From: Thalassobaculum sp965228445
Lineage (GTDB): Bacteria; Pseudomonadota; Alphaproteobacteria; Thalassobaculales; Thalassobaculaceae
DNA length: 64,000 nucleotides
Assembly (NCBI GenBank): GCA_965228445.1
Contig: OZ245813.1
Span: 3,720,001-3,784,000, forward strand
Direction: 5' to 3'
In this document: positions 52,416-61,523 of the stretch, in pieces
Position numbering within the stretch: the stretch's first letter is position 1
How the letters are laid out: every line of letters begins with the position of its first letter
Position numbers and translations under genes: made by a program
The notes under the pieces: generated by a model
Seen by the model: only the letters and a program-made list of their open reading frames with translations
Told to the model about the DNA's origin: nothing
The model's database searches: none

Positions 52416-54275
52416 TCAGTTTGCACGGCGCTTCCACTTGCGCACGGCCTCGTCCTTCTCGGGGTCGATCCACCAGGTGTCGGAGAAGCCGGTGGTCAGG
52501 GTCGGTTTGGTGTCCGGGCGGCCGAAGCGGTTCCAGTAGACGATCTTGTCGGTGCGGCTGTGGAAATGCGGGACCACGTAGTAGTTCCAGAGCAGCACCC
52601 GGTCGAGCGCCCGGGACGCCACCACCAGGGCGTCCCGGTTCTCCGCCGTCACCACCTGGCGCACCAACTCGTCCACCGCCGGGTCGGCGATGCCGATGAT
52701 GTTGCGGGAGCCAGGCTGGGTGGCGCGGGACGAGCCCCAGAAATCGACCTGCTCGTTGCCCGGCGACAGCGACTGCGGGAACAACCCGATCGTCATGTCG
52801 AAATCGAAATCGCGCAGCCGGTTCTGGTACTGCACCGGATCGACGGTCCGCACGGTCGCCTTGATGCCGAGACGCTCCAGGTTCTTGGCGAAGGGCAGGG
52901 TGAAACGCTCGGAGGAGGCGCTGCCGAGCAGGATCTCGAACTCGAGCTTCTGCCCCTCGGCATTGGTCATCACCCCGTCCTGCAGGCTCCAGCCGGCGTC
53001 GCGCAGGACCCGCAGACCTTCGCGCAGATTGGCCCGGTTGTTGCCCGACCCGTCGGTGGCAGGGATCGTGAACTCCTCGGTGAAGACCTCGGCCGGGATC
53101 TGGTCGCGCAGCGGTTCCAGCAGCGCCAGTTCCGCCTCGCTCGGCAGGCCGGAGGAGGCCAGGTCGGTATTGGCGAAATAGCTCCCAGTGCGGGTATAGG
53201 CGTCGTACAGCAGCGCCTTGTTGGTCCACTCGAAGTCGAAGGCCAGGTTGACCGCGTGGCGCACCGCCCGGTCGGCGAAGACCGGCCGGCGGATGTTCAT
53301 GGCGAAGCCCTGCATGCCGGAGCCGCGCTCGTGCGGCAGCTCCTCCTTGAGCACCATGCCGGCGTCGCGGGCCGGGAAGTCGTAGGCGGTGGCCCAGCGC
53401 TTGGAGGAGTTCTCCTGGCGGAGGTCGAAGGCACCGGCCTTGAACGCCTCGGTGGCGACGTCGCGGTCGCGGAAATACTCGTAGCGCACGGTGCCCCAGT
53501 TGTAGCGGCCGACCATCATCGGCACGTCGTCGCCCCAATAGTCCTCCACCCGTTCATACGTCTCCGACCGGCCGAACTCGAAGCCCGCCACCTTGTACGG
53601 GCCGGAGCCGAGCGGCGGTTCGCTCAGCGGGGCGGAGAAGTCGCGGTCGGCCCACCAGTGCTTCGGCAGGACATAGAGCTGGCCGAGGATCACCGGCAGC
53701 TCACGGTTGACCACGCCCTCCTTGAACTTGAACAGGACCCGGCGCTCGGTCACCGCCTCGATGCTGGCGACGTCGCCGTAATAGGCGGCATAGAAGGGTG
53801 CGCCCTTCTCCACCAGCATGTTGAAGGTCCAGACCACGTCCTCGGCGGTCACCGGCTCGCCGTCATGCCATTTGGCGGCCGGGTTCAGGTTGAAGGCGAC
53901 CCAGCTCCGGTCCTCCGGCATCTCCACGCTCTCGGCCAGCCGGGCGTATTCGCTCGACGCCTCGTCGAAGGTCGATTCCAGCAGGGTGTCGTAGATCAGG
54001 CCGATGCCGGCGGCGGGGGTGCCGCGGATGATGAAGGGATTGAAGCTGTCGAAGGTGCCGCTGGCTTCCATCGTCAGCAGGCCGCCGCGCGGCGCGTCGG
54101 GATTGACGTAGTCCAGATGCTTGAAGTCGGGCCCGTATTTCAGATCGCCGTGGATCGCGAGGCCGTGCCGCGGCGGCGCGGTGTAGTCCTGGGCCGAGGC
54201 CGGAGCGGCCGGGGCGCCGGCAAGGGCGGCGAGGATGGCCAAGGGGATGGCGGCGAAACGGGCTATCGTCATCAA
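52416..54275 (-). CDS. yejA: YejA-type extracellular solute-binding protein
   Basis: 619 residues with a signal peptide ending at ASAQ (about residue 28). YejA features: HGLAIHGDLKYGPDFKHLDYVNPDAPRGG, SFNPFIIRGTPAAGI, KWHDGEPVTAEDVVWTFN, then the DVATEAFKAGAFDLRQENSSKRWATAYDFPA region. Family 5 binding protein for oligopeptides. First gene of the yejABEF operon; 111 bp separates it from the hisN-type gene upstream. Confidence 0.94.
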   Translation of the reverse strand: MMTIARFAAIPLAILAALAGAPAAPASAQDYTAPPRHGLAIHGDLKYGPDFKHLDYVNPDAPRGGLLTMEASGTFDSFNPFIIRGTPAAGIGLIYDTLLESTFDEASSEYARLAESVEMPEDRSWVAFNLNPAAKWHDGEPVTAEDVVWTFNMLVEKGAPFYAAYYGDVASIEAVTERRVLFKFKEGVVNRELPVILGQLYVLPKHWWADRDFSAPLSEPPLGSGPYKVAGFEFGRSETYERVEDYWGDDVPMMVGRYNWGTVRYEYFRDRDVATEAFKAGAFDLRQENSSKRWATAYDFPARDAGMVLKEELPHERGSGMQGFAMNIRRPVFADRAVRHAVNLAFDFEWTNKALLYDAYTRTGSYFANTDLASSGLPSEAELALLEPLRDQIPAEVFTEEFTIPATDGSGNNRANLREGLRVLRDAGWSLQDGVMTNAEGQKLEFEILLGSASSERFTLPFAKNLERLGIKATVRTVDPVQYQNRLRDFDFDMTIGLFPQSLSPGNEQVDFWGSSRATQPGSRNIIGIADPAVDELVRQVVTAENRDALVVASRALDRVLLWNYYVVPHFHSRTDKIVYWNRFGRPDTKPTLTTGFSDTWWIDPEKDEAVRKWKRRAN

Positions 54276-54386
54276 CGGGCTCTCCCGACGGGCACTGCGT
54301 GGCCCATCATTAACATCAAGCTCTTGGCGGAAACATGGCAGTTCGACGGATAAAGTCGAGCGCTGCCCGTGCGACCGCCCGGCCGG

Positions 54387-55166
54387 TCAGGCGGAGAGGA
54401 TGGCGACGGCGGCGGCGTGAAGGGCCGGATCGCGGGCCGCGACGATGCGCGACGTGGAGCCGAGCGTGACCGGCGCACCGGTCCAGTCGGTCAGCAGCCC
54501 GCCGGCGCCGGTCACCACGGCGGCGGGGGCGAGGTAGTCGTAGTCGCTGAGGCTGGCTTCCACCACGAGGTCGATGGTGCCGAGCGCCAGCAGGCCGAAA
54601 TTGTGGCAGTCGCCGCTGAACAGGGTCAGCCCGCAGGCCTCCTTCAGGGCGGCGAAGCGCGGCGCCTCCACCGCACTGAACATGTCCGGCGAGGTGGCGG
54701 TCAGGATCGCCTTGTCCAGTGGCTTGCGGACGGCGGTCATCAGCGCGCCGCCGTTCAGGCTGGTGGCGACCTCGGGGCCGCCGATCCAGCGCTCGTCCAG
54801 GATCGGACAGTCGATCAGCCCCAGCACCGGTTCGCCCCGGCGCAGCAGGCCGATCAGGGTGCCGAAGGTCGGCCGGCCGGTGATGAAGGCCTTGGTGCCG
54901 TCGATCGGGTCGAGCGACCAGACGTACTCGGCGTCCAGGTTCTTCGGGCCGAACTCCTCGCCGGCGATGCCGTGATCGGGAAAGCGCGCTTCGATCAGCG
55001 CGCGCAGGGCCTTCTCGACGCTGCGGTCGGCGACGGTCACCGGGCTGTCGTCGGCCTTGATGTCGACGACGACGCCGGTTCGGAAATACTCACGGATGAT
55101 CGGGCGGGCGGCGTCGGCGAGCTCGGCGGCGAAGGCCGCCGCCGCGTCGAGGGTGAACTCGGTCAT
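54387..55166 (-). CDS. hisN: HisN-type histidinol-phosphatase (inositol monophosphatase family)
   Basis: 259 residues. Metal-site motifs of the IMPase fold: GEEFG, WSLDPIDGTKAFITGRPTFG and LSDYDYLAPAAVVTGAGG. The KAFITGRPTFG and SDYDYLAP forms follow the HisN subgroup (histidinol phosphate to histidinol) rather than SuhB or CysQ. Located 22 bp after the cytochrome gene; the rest of the his genes are elsewhere. Confidence 0.85.
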   Translation of the reverse strand: MTEFTLDAAAAFAAELADAARPIIREYFRTGVVVDIKADDSPVTVADRSVEKALRALIEARFPDHGIAGEEFGPKNLDAEYVWSLDPIDGTKAFITGRPTFGTLIGLLRRGEPVLGLIDCPILDERWIGGPEVATSLNGGALMTAVRKPLDKAILTATSPDMFSAVEAPRFAALKEACGLTLFSGDCHNFGLLALGTIDLVVEASLSDYDYLAPAAVVTGAGGLLTDWTGAPVTLGSTSRIVAARDPALHAAAVAILSA

Positions 55167-55188
55167 GCCGGGACGCCTTGAGCGCGGG

Positions 55189-55791
55189 TCAGCCGCCGGA
55201 GGCCGCCTTGAACTCTTCCTCGGCCTTCTGGATCTCCTCGTCGGAGGGCAGCGCGGCCGGAGAGTCGGCGAGGGTGCGCAGATAGGCGATCAGGTCGGCG
55301 CGCTCGGAGGCCTTCTTGAAGCCGGCGAAGTTCATCTTGGTGCCGGGGATGTAGTCCTTCGGCTTGTGCAGGAACTTGTTCAGCGACGCGTAGGTCCAGA
55401 TCGGCGGGTTGTCGAAATCGGCCAGATCGGAGGAGTAGCTGAAGTCGTCCCGGTGGCCCTTGTCGGCCATCACCACGCCGTACAGGTTCGGACCGACCTT
55501 GTTGGCGCCGCCGTTCTCGAAGGTGTGGCAGGCGGCGCACTTCTTGGTCAGGCTCTCGCCGGCGGCCACGTCGGCGGTGGCCAGCATGGCCAGGATCGGC
55601 TCGACCGGTTCCGGGCCCGCCGGAGCGGCCGACTGCGACGAGGCGCCCTCGGCGACCTCGATCTTGAAGGCGTTCTCTTCCAGGTGGTTCGGATGGACCA
55701 GCGCGTCCGCGATCTTTCCGGTCACCATCGCCAGCAGTCCCGCGCACAGGATGCCTGCGATGATCTTGTTGCCTTCAAGCGACGTCGCCAT
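55189..55791 (-). CDS. Membrane-anchored c-type cytochrome (CycM/c552-like)
   Basis: 200 residues. Uncleaved N-terminal anchor (IIAGILCAGLLAMVTGKIADALV), a Pro/Ala-rich tether (about 45-70), heme motif C85-A-A-C88-H89, axial Met153 in GTKMNFAGFKK, and WTYASLNKFLHKPKDYIPG. Matches class I cytochrome c of the CycM type, which passes electrons from the bc1 complex to a terminal oxidase. A Glu/Lys-rich C-terminal tail follows. Divergent from kdsB across 278 bp. Confidence 0.9.
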   Translation of the reverse strand: MATSLEGNKIIAGILCAGLLAMVTGKIADALVHPNHLEENAFKIEVAEGASSQSAAPAGPEPVEPILAMLATADVAAGESLTKKCAACHTFENGGANKVGPNLYGVVMADKGHRDDFSYSSDLADFDNPPIWTYASLNKFLHKPKDYIPGTKMNFAGFKKASERADLIAYLRTLADSPAALPSDEEIQKAEEEFKAASGG

Positions 55792-56069
55792 GGTGTTCAG
55801 CCCTCTTCGTATCCCACCCGGACCCGCGCACTGCCGTGCCGGACCCCGCGAAAATCTGCGCGTTCACCTTACTTGCAGGGCCGAAGCCTGTCGACCGCAC
55901 GGCCGATCCACCGGTGCCTGCCGGTTCACGCGGAACACGACTTACCTTATCCCCGCGCGCTTGCGCAACTCCGCGCGATCGGCGTATCACCGCAGCCTCG
56001 CGTGGCATATCGCCGCAAACGCGGGTCCGGGCCGCCTCGGAACCCGCAAGACAGGAGCCTTCGGCCCGC
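55792..56069. other. Divergent promoter region between cytochrome c and kdsB
   Basis: 278 bp with no gene or strong repeat seen. An AGGAG at 56053-56057 lies 12 bases before the kdsB ATG, rather far for a Shine-Dalgarno. Confidence 0.5.
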
Positions 56070-56822
56070 ATGAACCCGATCCTGATGATCCCCGCCCGGC
56101 TGGCCTCGTCCCGCCTGCCGAACAAGCCGCTGGCCGACATCCACGGCGTGCCGATGATCGTGCAGGTGCTGCGCCGCGCCCTGGAGGCCGATGCCGGCCC
56201 CGTGGTCGTCGCCGCCGGCGACCAGGCGATCGCCGATGCGGTCACCGAGGCCGGCGGACGGGCGGTGATGACCGATCCGGCCCTGCCCTCGGGGACCGAC
56301 CGGATCCATCAGGCGCTCGGCCGGATCGATCCGGACGGCAAGCACGACGTGATCGTCAACATCCAGGGCGACCTGCCGGTGCTGGAGACCAAGACGGTGC
56401 GCGCCACCCTCGAGGCGCTGACCCGCACCCCGGACGCCGACTGGGGCACCGCCGCCTGCGCCATCACCGAGTCCGACGACCTCGACCCGGCCAGCGGCGT
56501 GAACAAGGTCGCCACGGCGTGGGAGCCGGACGGGCTGTTCGGCCGTGCGCTTTACTTCTCCAAGCACCCGGTGCCCTGGGGCGAGGGCGAGGTATTCCAC
56601 CATATCGGCCTCTACAGCTATCGCCGGGCCGCCCTCGACAGGTTCGTGACCCTGCCGCCGTCGCCGCTGGAGATCCGCGAGCGCCTGGAGCAGCTCCGCG
56701 CCCTGGAGGCCGGCATGCGCATCGAGGTCGCCCGGGTCGAGACCATCCCGCTCGGCGTCGATACCCAGCGCCAGCTCGACCAGGCCCGCGCCCTGCTTGC
56801 CCCTTCCGGAGAGACCGCATGA
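56070..56822 (+). CDS. kdsB: 3-deoxy-manno-octulosonate cytidylyltransferase
   Basis: 250 residues starting at ATG 56070, where homology begins (MIPARLASSRLPNKPLADIHG). Other motifs: PSGTDRI, VNIQGDLPVLE, HHIGLYSYRRAAL, EQLRALEAGMRI. It activates KDO as CMP-KDO for lipopolysaccharide, so the organism has LPS with KDO. GDLP replaces the GDEP seen in enterobacterial KdsB, as is common in alphaproteobacteria. The stop overlaps pheA (ATGA). Confidence 0.95.
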   Translation: MNPILMIPARLASSRLPNKPLADIHGVPMIVQVLRRALEADAGPVVVAAGDQAIADAVTEAGGRAVMTDPALPSGTDRIHQALGRIDPDGKHDVIVNIQGDLPVLETKTVRATLEALTRTPDADWGTAACAITESDDLDPASGVNKVATAWEPDGLFGRALYFSKHPVPWGEGEVFHHIGLYSYRRAALDRFVTLPPSPLEIRERLEQLRALEAGMRIEVARVETIPLGVDTQRQLDQARALLAPSGETA

Positions 56823-57688
56823 CCGACCAGCCGAAAGTCGCCTATCAGGGGCAGCCCGGCGCCTACTCCCACCTCGCCTGCGTGGCGGCGGCCCCGGATC
56901 ACGATCCGATGCCCTGCTACAGCTTCGAGGACATGCTGTCGGCGGTGCAGGATGGCACGGCGGACCTGGCCATGGTGCCGGTGGAGAACTCGGTGGCCGG
57001 CCGCGTCGCCGACATCCATCACCTGCTGCCGGAATCCGGCCTGTTCATCATCGGCGAGCATTTCCAGCGCGTGAACCACATGCTGCTGGGTCTCAAGGGC
57101 GCGACCCTGGGGGGGCTGAAGGAGGTCCACGCCCACCCCCAGGGCCTCGCCCAGTGCCGCAAGCTGATCCAGCAATACGGCCTGAAGCGGATGCAGCACG
57201 CCGACAATGCCGGGGCGGCCAAGGACGTGGCGGAATGGAACGATCCGTCCATCGCCGCCATCGCCTCGTCCCTGGCGGCCGAGGTCTACGGGCTGGAGAT
57301 CCTGGCCGACTCGGTGGAGGATTTCGCCCACAACACCACCCGCTTCCTGGTGATGTCGCGCGCGCCGAAGCTGCCGCCGGTGACCACCGACAAGGTGGTG
57401 ACCACCATCGTCTTCCGCGTGCGCAGCGTGCCGGCCGCCCTGTACAAGGCGCTGGGCGGTTTCGCCACCAACGGCATCAACCTGACCAAGCTGGAAAGCT
57501 ACCTGGTCGGCGGGTCGTTCGAAGCGGCGCAGTTCTATGTCGACGCCGAGGGGCACCCCGAGGAGCGGCACATGGCCCTGGCGCTGGAGGAACTGAAGTT
57601 CTTCTGCCCGCCGGACGCGGTGCGGATCCTGGGCACCTACCCGATGAGCCCGTTCCGGGCCAGCGCGGTCCGGCCCGAGGGGGATTGA
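56819..57688 (+). CDS. pheA: Prephenate dehydratase
   Basis: 289 residues, no chorismate mutase domain. YQGQPGAYSH at the N-terminus, MVPVENSVAGRVADIHHLL, NTTRFLVM with the catalytic Thr, then a C-terminal ACT domain (about 200-280) with NLTKLESYLVGG, the phenylalanine-sensing ESRP-like motif. Makes phenylpyruvate; feedback inhibition by Phe is expected. kdsB-pheA is a common alphaproteobacterial pair. Confidence 0.95.
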   Translation: MTDQPKVAYQGQPGAYSHLACVAAAPDHDPMPCYSFEDMLSAVQDGTADLAMVPVENSVAGRVADIHHLLPESGLFIIGEHFQRVNHMLLGLKGATLGGLKEVHAHPQGLAQCRKLIQQYGLKRMQHADNAGAAKDVAEWNDPSIAAIASSLAAEVYGLEILADSVEDFAHNTTRFLVMSRAPKLPPVTTDKVVTTIVFRVRSVPAALYKALGGFATNGINLTKLESYLVGGSFEAAQFYVDAEGHPEERHMALALEELKFFCPPDAVRILGTYPMSPFRASAVRPEGD

Positions 57689-57800
57689 CCCTTCGACACG
57701 CCCTTCGGGCTGCTCAGGGTGAGGTCAACGTATTGTTTCAAAAGCCCAGTTCTAAGTTTTGACCTCACCCCGAGCAGCCCCGCAGGGGCGTGTCGAAGGG
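57689..57800. repeat. Long imperfect inverted repeat right after pheA
   Basis: Arms of about 40 bp (57689-57728 and 57759-57800), starting CCCTTCGACACGCCC on one side and ending GGGCGTGTCGAAGGG on the other, with a 30-base loop. The left arm starts right after the pheA stop. It belongs to a type widespread in alphaproteobacteria and may end transcription for both pheA and the convergent rmuC. Confidence 0.75.
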
Positions 57801-57819
57801 CGGGGCCAGCCGCGGCGCC

Positions 57820-58989
57820 TCAATCCTCCACCGCCGCCAGCCTCGGCGGCGTGGGGGCGGCATCGGCGATCGCTCCCGGCTGTTCCAGTTCGATCTCCTG
57901 AATCCGCTCGCTGCGCTTCGTCACCTTGTCGGTGGAGATGCGGATCTGGCGGATGTCGTCGCTCGCCTGGGTGAAATGCCGGTCGAGCTTGCTGACCCGG
58001 TCGTCCAGGCGGGTCACGTCGTCCAGCAGCTTGCCGACCTCCGCCTGGATCACATGGGCCTGCTCGCGCATGGAGGCGTCCTTCAGCACCGCGCGCACCG
58101 TGTTCAGCGTCGCCATCAGCGTGGTCGGCGAGACGATCCAGATCCGGCGACGGAAGGCGTCCTGCACCACCGCCGGCAGGTTGGCGTGCAGCTCGGCATA
58201 GACCGCTTCCGAGGGCAGGAACATCAGCGCGGATTCCGCCGTCTCCCCCGGCACGATGTATTTCTCGGCGATGGCGCGGACATGGACGCCGACCTCCTGG
58301 GCCAGACGCCGGCGGGCGGCCGTGCGCTCCTCGTCCGTCGCCGCCGCCTGCAGCACGTGATAGGCCTCCAGCGGGAACTTGGCGTCGATGGCGATGGCGC
58401 CCGGCGGGTTCGGCAGGGTCAGCAGGCAGTCGACCCGGCGATTGCCGCCGACCGTCGCCTGGAAGCTGTAGGCGCTGGGCGGCAGGGCCTGGGTGACCAG
58501 ATCGTTGAGCTGGATCTCGCCGAAGGCGCCGCGCGCCTGCTTGTTCGACAGGATCGACTGCAGCCCGTCCACCTGGGTCGACAGCTCGGTGATGTTCTTC
58601 TGCGCCCGGTCGATGACGGCGAGCCGCTCCTTCAGGTCGCCCATCGTCGCTTCGGTCGATTTCGAGGATTTCTCCAGCCCCTCGCCGATCCGCTTGGTCA
58701 CGTCGGCCAGACGCTCCTCCAGCTTCTTGGCGATCTCGCGCTCCTGGACTTGCAGGGCTTCGGCCATGCGCGCCTGGGAGGCGGCCTGGCTCTCGGCGAT
58801 CTGGGCGAGGCGGCCGGAGAGCTGCTCCTGGCTCATGGATAGCCGTTCGGTCAGCTCCGCCTGCCGCCGGTCGCGTTCGGCCAGCACCTCGTCGAGGCCG
58901 GAGCCGCCGCGCTGTCGCAGGACGAGGACGACCGCGAGCCCGAGAACGGCGGCGATCAGGGCGAGGAGAAGAATATCGGTTCCTGTCAT
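57820..58989 (-). CDS. rmuC: RmuC-family DNA recombination protein
   Basis: 389 residues. N-terminal membrane helix (ILLLALIAAVLGLAVVLVLRQR), a coiled coil (about 30-150), then the RmuC domain (NKQARGAFGEIQLNDLV...NRRVDCLLTLPNPPGAIAIDAKFPLEAY...MFLPSEAVYAELH). RmuC limits DNA inversions at short repeats; the domain is nuclease-like. Divergent from def by 130 bp. Confidence 0.93.
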   Translation of the reverse strand: MTGTDILLLALIAAVLGLAVVLVLRQRGGSGLDEVLAERDRRQAELTERLSMSQEQLSGRLAQIAESQAASQARMAEALQVQEREIAKKLEERLADVTKRIGEGLEKSSKSTEATMGDLKERLAVIDRAQKNITELSTQVDGLQSILSNKQARGAFGEIQLNDLVTQALPPSAYSFQATVGGNRRVDCLLTLPNPPGAIAIDAKFPLEAYHVLQAAATDEERTAARRRLAQEVGVHVRAIAEKYIVPGETAESALMFLPSEAVYAELHANLPAVVQDAFRRRIWIVSPTTLMATLNTVRAVLKDASMREQAHVIQAEVGKLLDDVTRLDDRVSKLDRHFTQASDDIRQIRISTDKVTKRSERIQEIELEQPGAIADAAPTPPRLAAVED

Positions 58990-59119
58990 GTTCTCACGCT
59001 AGCACGCCGCGCCCGCCCGTGTGTGCCGCCTTCGCAAACCATCGGATTCTTGACGATTTCGCCCAGTTCCCCTAACTCCACCGCATTCCGACACTGGCGA
59101 ATCGACCGGACATACCGAC

Positions 59120-59647
59120 ATGGCGAAGCGGCCGATCATCTGGGCACCCGATCCCGTTCTGAAGACCAAGTGCACCCCGGTCGCTGCCGTGGACGACGAG
59201 ATCCGCACGCTCATGGACGATATGCTCGACACCATGTATGCCGCGCCGGGCATCGGCCTCGCCGCCCCGCAGGTCGGGGTGACCAAGCGGGTGATCGTCG
59301 TCGACGTGGCGGAGAAGGACGAGCCGAAGCACCCGATCTGCCTCGTCAATCCGGAGATCGTGTGGAAATCGGACGAGACCGCGCCGCACGAGGAGGGCTG
59401 CCTGTCGCTGCCCGATCTCTACGCCGATGTGGAGCGTCCGGTGGCGGTGAAGGTCCGCTATCTCGACCGCGACGGCGCCAAGCAGGAGCTCGATGCCGAC
59501 GGCCTGCTGGCGATCTGCCTGCAGCACGAGATCGACCATATCGACGGCGTGCTCTTCATCGATCATCTCTCCGCGCTCAAGCGCAACATGTTCCTGAAGA
59601 AGATGGTCAAGGCGAAGAAGGTCCGGGCGCGTGAAGAGGCGGCCTGA
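59120..59647 (+). CDS. def: Peptide deformylase
   Basis: 175 residues. All three motifs: GIGLAAPQ (44-51), EGCLSLP with metal ligand Cys94, and QHEIDH with His136, Glu137 and His140. Removes formyl from new N-termini. First of def-fmt-truA; fmt begins 21 bp later. Confidence 0.97.
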   Translation: MAKRPIIWAPDPVLKTKCTPVAAVDDEIRTLMDDMLDTMYAAPGIGLAAPQVGVTKRVIVVDVAEKDEPKHPICLVNPEIVWKSDETAPHEEGCLSLPDLYADVERPVAVKVRYLDRDGAKQELDADGLLAICLQHEIDHIDGVLFIDHLSALKRNMFLKKMVKAKKVRAREEAA

Positions 59648-59668
59648 GCCGGCCATGGCGCAACGGTC

Positions 59669-60619
59669 ATGACAGCGACGGACACAACACCCCTGCGCAT
59701 CGCCTTCATGGGCAGCCCCGACTTCGCGGTCCCCAGCCTGCGCGCCCTGGTCGAGGCCGGTCACGAGGTGGTCTGCGTCTATGCCCAGCCGCCGCGTCCG
59801 GCCGGCCGCGGGCAGAAGGAGCGGCTGACCCCGGTGGACGAGGCCGCCATCGAGCTCGGCATCCCCGTGCGCACACCGCGCAGCCTGCGCGGCCCGCAGG
59901 AGCAGGCCGAGTTCGCCGCCCTGGACCTCGACCTCGCCGTGGTAGCCGCCTATGGGCTAATCCTGCCCAGGGAGATCCTGGACGCGCCGCGCCTGGGCTG
60001 CATCAACGTTCATGCCTCTCTGCTGCCGCGCTGGCGCGGGGCCGCCCCGATCCAGCGCGCGATCCTGGCCGGCGATGCCGAGACCGGGGTGACGATCATG
60101 CAGATGGATGTGGGGCTCGATACCGGCGACATGCTGCTCAGCCGGGCGGTGCCGATCACCGCGCAGAGCACCGGGCAGAGCCTGCACGATCAGCTCAGCG
60201 ATCTGGGCGCGGACCTCATCGTCCCGGCGGTCGCCGCCCTGGCCCAGGGGGCCTTGTCCGGCACGCCGCAGCCGGAAGAGGGCGTGACCTACGCCAAGAA
60301 GCTGGAGCGCGACGAGGGCCGGCTCGACTTCCACCGCCCGGCGGTGGAGCTGGAACGCCTGGTCCGCGCCTTCGACCCCTGGCCCGGCGCCTTCTTCGAG
60401 CACGAGGGCACCCGCATCAAGGTGCTGGCGGCCGACGCCTTCGAGATCGGACCGATCTCGAACCTGCCCGGCACCGTGCTGGATCCGGAGCTGACGATCT
60501 CCTGCGCCGATGGAGCGTTCCGGCCGACACGGGTGCAGCGGCCGGGCAAGGGGCCGATGGATGTGCAGGCCTTCCTGCGCGGTTTCCAGATCCCTCCGGG
60601 GACCGTCCTGACCGGGTGA
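59669..60619 (+). CDS. fmt: Methionyl-tRNA formyltransferase
   Basis: 316 residues. FMGSPDFAVPSLRAL, YGLILPREILDAPRLGCINVHASLLPRWRGAAPIQRAI (formyl-THF site with the SLLPRWRGAAP motif) and the C-terminal OB-like domain from about residue 210. Works as the partner of Def in initiation. truA starts 4 bp later. Confidence 0.97.
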   Translation: MTATDTTPLRIAFMGSPDFAVPSLRALVEAGHEVVCVYAQPPRPAGRGQKERLTPVDEAAIELGIPVRTPRSLRGPQEQAEFAALDLDLAVVAAYGLILPREILDAPRLGCINVHASLLPRWRGAAPIQRAILAGDAETGVTIMQMDVGLDTGDMLLSRAVPITAQSTGQSLHDQLSDLGADLIVPAVAALAQGALSGTPQPEEGVTYAKKLERDEGRLDFHRPAVELERLVRAFDPWPGAFFEHEGTRIKVLAADAFEIGPISNLPGTVLDPELTISCADGAFRPTRVQRPGKGPMDVQAFLRGFQIPPGTVLTG

Positions 60620-60623
60620 CGCC

Positions 60624-61379
60624 GTGCCGCGCTTCAAGCTGACGATCGAGTATGACGGCCGGCCCTATATCGGCTGGCAGCGCCAGGCCGACGGACCCAC
60701 CGTGCAGGAATGCCTCGAGGACGCGGTCTTCGCCTTCTCCCAGGAGCGGGTGGAGGTCGCCGGGGCCGGGCGCACCGACAAGGGCGTGCACGCCACCGGC
60801 CAGGTCGCCCATATCGAGCTGGCCAGCCACAAGTTCGACGCCCGCACGGTGATGAAGGCGATCAACGCCCTGATCCGGCCGGAGCCGATCGCGGTGGTGG
60901 CGGCCGAGGCGACGGCGGACGATTTCCACGCGCGCTTCTCCGCCAACGAACGGCGCTATCGGTATGAGATCCTGAACCGGCGCGCGCCGCCGGCGATCGA
61001 CCAGGGCCGTGTCTGGCACGTGGCGACGCCGCTGGATGTGGACGCCATGCACGCGGCCGCCCAGCGGCTGGTCGGCCATCACGACTTCACCAGCTTCCGG
61101 GCCACCCAGTGCCAGTCGGCCTCGGCGGAGAAGACGCTGGACCAGCTCGACATCTACCGGCAGGGCGAGGACCGGGTCGTCGCCATCGCCCGCTCCCGCT
61201 CCTTCCTGCACCACCAGGTGCGCAACATGGTCGGCACCCTGAAGCTGGTGGGCGAGGGGAAGTGGACGGCCGACAAGGTCTCCGAGGCGCTCGCTGCCCG
61301 CCACCGCGCCGCCGCCGGCCCGACCGCGCCGGCGGACGGGCTGTACCTGACGGGCGTGGGGTATCCGGAGGACGTCTGA
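60624..61379 (+). CDS. truA: tRNA pseudouridine(38-40) synthase
   Basis: 251 residues. Catalytic Asp in GAGRTDKGVHATGQ, N-terminal YDGRPYIGWQRQ, and RSFLHHQVRNMVGTLKLVGEGKW. Modifies the anticodon arm of tRNAs. Last gene of def-fmt-truA, followed by a REP-like doublet. Confidence 0.97.
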   Translation: MPRFKLTIEYDGRPYIGWQRQADGPTVQECLEDAVFAFSQERVEVAGAGRTDKGVHATGQVAHIELASHKFDARTVMKAINALIRPEPIAVVAAEATADDFHARFSANERRYRYEILNRRAPPAIDQGRVWHVATPLDVDAMHAAAQRLVGHHDFTSFRATQCQSASAEKTLDQLDIYRQGEDRVVAIARSRSFLHHQVRNMVGTLKLVGEGKWTADKVSEALAARHRAAAGPTAPADGLYLTGVGYPEDV

Positions 61380-61406
61380 TCCGCCGGGCCGAGGGGTGGC
61401 GGCATG

Positions 61407-61477
61407 GTCCTGACTTGCGTCAGGACGACGGGACAATTTCAAAACACCTCTACCGTCATCCTGATGCAAATCAGGAT
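61407..61477. repeat. REP-like hairpin doublet (copy 2)
   Basis: GTCCTGAC-TTGC-GTCAGGAC (61407-61426) and ATCCTGAT-GCAA-ATCAGGAT (61458-61477) in opposite orientation, with GACGGG and CCGTC facing inward. Same stems as at 26948-27039. Lies between convergent truA and the MetX-like gene. Confidence 0.65.
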
Positions 61478-61523
61478 CAAGCCCCTGACGCTTCGGCATC
61501 CGCAATGACGCCCCGAAGGTGCC

